From positions 62,001 through 126,000 of the forward strand of contig JADKGC010000014.1 of the NCBI GenBank assembly GCA_016717205.1: DNA of 64,000 nt, read 5' to 3'. A model generated the notes under the pieces. It made no database searches, was not told where the DNA came from, and saw only the letters and a list, made by a program, of their open reading frames with translations. Numbering within the stretch: the stretch's first letter is position 1; each line of letters begins with the position of its first letter. This document shows positions 61,077 through 64,000 of the stretch, piece after piece. This stretch comes from Candidatus Flexifilum breve (lineage in GTDB: Bacteria; Chloroflexota; Anaerolineae; Aggregatilineales; Phototrophicaceae). The translations under genes and the position numbers were made by a program.

Positions 61077-62294
61077 CCGGAGACTATATCAAGACGGGGA
61101 CGACGAACGTCCCTGATGAGCGCGGCTATTTTGGCGATTTCGGCGGGCGGTTTGTGCCAGAAACGCTGATCCCCGCGTTGGACGAATTGGTGATCGCCTA
61201 CCGCGAAGCGATGGCCGATCCCGAATTTCAGGGGCGGCTGGCGCATTTGCAGCGCACCTACACGGGACGCCCGACGCCGGTTACGTATGCCAAGCGCCTG
61301 AGCGATCATCTGGGCGGGGCGCAGATCTACCTCAAGCGCGAAGACCTGGCGCACACGGGCGCCCACAAGATCAACAATGCGCTCGGTCAGGCGCTGCTCG
61401 CTCAGCGCATGGGCAAAAAGCGCGTCGTGGCGGAGACGGGCGCGGGGCAGCATGGCGTCGCCAGCGCGACCGCCTCGGCGCTGCTGGGGCTGGAATGCAT
61501 CGTGTACATGGGCAGCGTCGATATGGCGCGGCAGCAGCCGAATGTTTTCCGCATGAAGCTGCTCGGTGCGACGTGCGTTCCCGTGGAGAGCGGCAGCAAG
61601 ACGCTCAAAGATGCGATCAATGAGGCGATCCGTGACTGGGTGACGAACGTGGAAACGACGTTCTATCTGCTCGGTTCGGCGCTCGGCCCGCACCCGTACC
61701 CGATGATGGTGCGCGATTTCCAGAGCGTGATCGGCATCGAAGCACGGGAACAGATCGTGCAAGAAGCGGGACGCCTGCCGGATGTGTGTATCGCGTGTGT
61801 GGGCGGCGGCAGCAATGCGATTGGACTGTTCCACGCTTTCCGCGAGGATGAATACGTCGAACTAATCGGCGTGGAGGCGGGCGGGCACGGCATCAGCGGC
61901 GGTGAACACGCGGCGCGCTTTGCCGACCCGAACATCGGGCGGATCGGCGTGCTGCAGGGGACGAAGTCGTTCGTTATGCAGAACGCAGACGGGCAGATCG
62001 TCAACACGCACAGCATCTCAGCCGGGCTGGATTACGCCTCGGTGGGGCCGGAACATGCCTACCTGCGCCAGAGCGAACGCGCCTACTACACCTACGCCAC
62101 CGATGACGAAGCGCTCAACGCGCTGCAAACGCTGTCCAAGTTGGAAGGGATCATCCCGGCGCTGGAAAGCTCGCACGCCGTCGCCGAGGCGATCAAGCGC
62201 GCGCCGACCATGCCGAAAGACACGCATCGTGCTCATCAACCTCTCCGGGCGCGGTGACAAAGACCTCGACACGGTGATCAAGGCGCTGGGCTGA
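61073..62294 (+). CDS. trpB: Tryptophan synthase beta chain, frameshifted near the C-terminus
   Basis: Condenses indole and serine using PLP. The protein starts with GTG at 61073. It shows GYFGDFGGRFVPETLIPALD, the PLP Lys in REDLAHTGAHKINNALGQAL, and ETGAGQHGVASATASALLGL, then CVGGGSNAIGLFHAF, EAGGHGISGGEHAARF and SAGLDYASVGPEHAYL. One extra base near 62225 shifts the frame after PKDT. The correct ending IVLINLSGRGDKDLDTVIKA then LG runs in the next frame to a TGA at 62294, giving 406 residues. That stop overlaps the Nudix ATG (TGATG), which supports the restored frame. The 23-codon tail holds the conserved SGRGDKD, so the shift is probably a sequencing error. trpA is not found in the window. 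Confidence 0.93.
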
Positions 62295-62728
62295 TGGTCG
62301 CTACAAAGCATATGGTGAGCGTGATCCCGTACAACGCGCAGGGCGAGGCGCTCTTGCAGCAGCGCGACTACAACCCGGCGATTAAGTATCCCGGCCACTG
62401 GACGATTTTCGGCGGTGCAGTCGAACCAGAAGATGAGTCGTTTGAAGTGGCAGCGCGGCGCGAATTACAGGAAGAACTCGAACTCGATTTGCCGATCCGC
62501 CACTGGTACACCTACACCTGCCCGGATCGCAGCATTCCCGGTGAACTCGACGTGATCGTGCATGTGTTCGTCGCGCCGACGGAGCGCCCGGTCGAGTCGC
62601 TCACGCTGCATGAAGGCTTGACAATGGGGTTCTATGATCGGGCAGGTGCGGCGGGGCTGAACTTCGGCTTTGCCAAAGGGCCGGTCGTCAGTAAGTTCTT
62701 CGATGATCTGGAAGCGGGGCGCTTGTGA
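62294..62728 (+). CDS. Nudix hydrolase
   Basis: A 144-residue Nudix-fold pyrophosphohydrolase. The Nudix box is at about residues 40-63: GGAVEPEDESFEVAARRELQ followed by EELEL, with all the metal-binding Glu residues but one extra residue before the REx2EE part. Substrate unknown. It is linked to trpB by the TGATG overlap and to the next gene by a GTGA overlap, and so is a downstream member of the trp transcript. Confidence 0.9.
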   Translation: MVATKHMVSVIPYNAQGEALLQQRDYNPAIKYPGHWTIFGGAVEPEDESFEVAARRELQEELELDLPIRHWYTYTCPDRSIPGELDVIVHVFVAPTERPVESLTLHEGLTMGFYDRAGAAGLNFGFAKGPVVSKFFDDLEAGRL

Positions 62729-63398
62729 CGACGGCGCTCGTGCTCACATGGATGCCACGCGGCGAGGAGGGGCGTCTGGTACGCTGGTGGACAGTCGGCG
62801 GTGGTCGCAGCGATCCGGCGGCGGTAGGGAGCGATATCGGTGGTGGAGGGAATGGGGGGGGCTGTGGCTGCGCGCAGGCGTCGCTATAGGCGCGGACTAC
62901 ATCCACTATGTCGATGCGGATCGGCTGGTGCGCTGGCATGAACGCCTCCCGGACGAACTGGCGCAGACGGTGGAGCAGCTTTCACGCGCCGACTTCACGG
63001 CGATCGGGCGCACACCCGCCGCCTTTGCGACCTCACTTGCAACCACCGAACAGCTCACGTCGGATGCAGGGCATGCCGGGTCAGGGTTTAGTCTGGCGGC
63101 GGCGCGGTTTATCCTGCAGAACAGCCAGCCAATTCGCCCAATGGGGACGGATGCCGAATGGGCGGTGCTGGCATGGCGGGGTGGCTTCTCAATCCAGTCC
63201 GTCGAAGTCGAAGGTCTAGATTGGGAGTCGGCAGATCAGTATCAGGACAAGGCGGCTGATGAGCAGCAGCAGGCGCAGGTTGCCGAGGCGTATGACGCTA
63301 AGCCGACCAGCTGGGCGTTTCGCGTGCGCGTCGCCAATGAAGTGATCGAAGCGGGTCTGGAGGCGCTCACCCGACCGTTGTTGGAGGTAAAACTATGA
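62725..63398 (+). pseudogene. Glycosyltransferase-like protein with a frameshift at an 8-G run
   Basis: The first frame begins at a GTG (62725) overlapping the Nudix stop: MTTALVLTWMPRGEEGRLVR WW, a Rossmann-like opening. It passes a Gly-rich stretch and would stop soon after a run of eight G at 62854-62861. The next frame continues WLRAGVAIGADYIHYVDADR LVRWHERLPDEL, with a D-x-D, then RTPAAFATSL, GFSLAAARFILQNSQP, GTDAEWAVLAWRGGF and VEGLDWESADQYQDKAADEQ. This resembles a GT-A-like family. The expected middle part between the two segments looks short. A changed G-run would fuse the frames. It is either an error or a phase-variable tract. The ending overlaps the next ATG by 4 bases. Confidence 0.6.
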
Positions 63399-64000
63399 GC
63401 CAACCCTTACCGCATTTACTCTACGAACCGACGGGCGGCAGCGCGCCGTACCCGTTGATCGTGTATCTGCATGGTTCCGGCGAACGCGGCGACGGGAGCA
63501 ACCTCGAACCCGTCAAACTGTACGCCGTGTGTACCTATCTGGAGCAGGGGAACACGCTCCCGGCGTATGTGCTTGCGCCGCAATGCCCGTTGAACCTGTC
63601 GTGGGGGCAGGTGATCAGCCGGCTTGACGCCACGCTGGATAATTTCCTCGCCCACCACCGGGTCGATGAACGGCGCATCACAATTACCGGGTTCAGCATG
63701 GGTGGTTATGGCGCGTGGTCGTATGTAACTCGGAATCCGCACCGCTTCGCGGCCATGCTGCCAGTTGCGGGGACGACGCTCCACCATGAAGTCTTCATTC
63801 CGGAGCCGATTGACCCGTGCGCGATTGGCGCTACGCCGCTGTGGATCATCCAGAGTGCAGGCGACCCGATTGTACATACGGATCGCTCAGATGCGGTCAT
63901 CGCCAAGCTCAACGAGTGCGGCATTGAATACACCTATACCCGTTATCAGGCAGAAGGCCACACCGATGCCGCGCGGCGCGCCTATGCCGACCCGGCTCTC
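63395..64000 (+). CDS. Alpha/beta hydrolase (phospholipase/carboxylesterase type), partial
   Basis: The N-terminal 200 residues of a serine hydrolase cut by the window end. It starts MSQPLPHLLYEPTGGSAPYP, has the oxyanion strand LIVYLHGSGERGDGSNLE, the nucleophile elbow GFSMGGYGAWSYV, and the Asp-bearing LWIIQSAGDPIVHTDRS. The sequence ends just after EGHTDAARRAY, where the catalytic His is probably the H in EGHTD. Substrate is unknown (esterase or small depolymerase-like). A GGAGG ribosome site precedes the ATG, which overlaps the previous stop by 4 bases. Confidence 0.9.
   Translation, partial: MSQPLPHLLYEPTGGSAPYPLIVYLHGSGERGDGSNLEPVKLYAVCTYLEQGNTLPAYVLAPQCPLNLSWGQVISRLDATLDNFLAHHRVDERRITITGFSMGGYGAWSYVTRNPHRFAAMLPVAGTTLHHEVFIPEPIDPCAIGATPLWIIQSAGDPIVHTDRSDAVIAKLNECGIEYTYTRYQAEGHTDAARRAYADPAL

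Noticed and set aside
1..64000. CRISPR arrays, insertion sequences with transposase, or rRNA genes
   Set aside because: I found no regularly spaced direct repeats, no transposase frame and no rRNA sequence by reading through.

Overview
The window looks like a chromosomal stretch from a Chloroflexota bacterium, probably Anaerolineae-like. This is inferred from gene content: a PucR regulator, a LytR-CpsA-Psr protein, tandem membrane dynamins, DUF4870, PQQ and TolB-type propellers, many small GT-C and SH3-like surface proteins, a T-box-controlled trp operon, and the moderately GC-rich codon use. No rRNA or taxonomic marker settles the class. The DNA is gene-dense, with many 4-base ATGA overlaps. 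Palindromic 20-bp elements sit in many of the intergenic gaps.

Layout. 1-7 kb: the glutaminase domain of a glutamate synthase cut by the window edge, a PucR regulator, phosphofructokinase and a membrane histidine kinase. 6.7-10.8 kb: an operon of two dynamin-like GTPases and an MgtC-family protein, divergent from lysA. 12-13.3 kb: a winged/HTH protein with a homing-endonuclease-like core, tRNA-Met, and an initiator tRNA-fMet interrupted by a 267-nt group I intron. 13.5-19.9 kb: uvrB, an M29 aminopeptidase broken by an in-frame TAG, thiol peroxidase, amidohydrolase. 19.1-24 kb: the conserved rpmH-rnpA-yidD-(PQQ lipoprotein)-yidC-jag-pfkB series. 24-26.6 kb: three uncharacterised genes on the + strand. 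26.7-28 kb: a TIR-FGE protein whose C-terminus looks like a diversity-generating-retroelement variable region. 28-43 kb: deacetylase, AAA ATPase, propeller, DinB proteins, GT-C transferase, aspS, monooxygenase/TetR pair, aquaporin, a 6S-like RNA with its own promoter and terminator, and an LCP protein. 43-53.9 kb: lipoate ligase, GNAT, a degenerate tyrosine recombinase, RlmI, two tandem paralogues, ligA, polX, an epimerase and an orphan PemK/MazF toxin. 53.9-64 kb: a promoter and Trp T-box leader followed by trpE-(phosphoglycerate-mutase-like)-trpG-trpD-trpC-trpF-(unknown)-trpB-Nudix-(glycosyltransferase-like)-hydrolase.

Functional links. The trp genes form a complete chorismate-to-tryptophan set except trpA, which is not in the window. 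The T-box should terminate transcription when tRNA-Trp is charged. The rpmH-to-jag series serves membrane-protein insertion and RNA binding. The dynamin/MgtC operon suggests a membrane-remodelling or envelope-stress unit.

Caveat. Five genes carry single-base frameshifts (glutamate synthase, AAA ATPase, lipoate ligase, trpB, and the glycosyltransferase-like gene at an 8-G run), and one carries a nonsense codon. So many lesions in otherwise healthy genes, including trpB, suggest residual sequencing error as much as true decay. I typed gltB and trpB as CDS because their function is probably retained, and the other disrupted genes as pseudogene.
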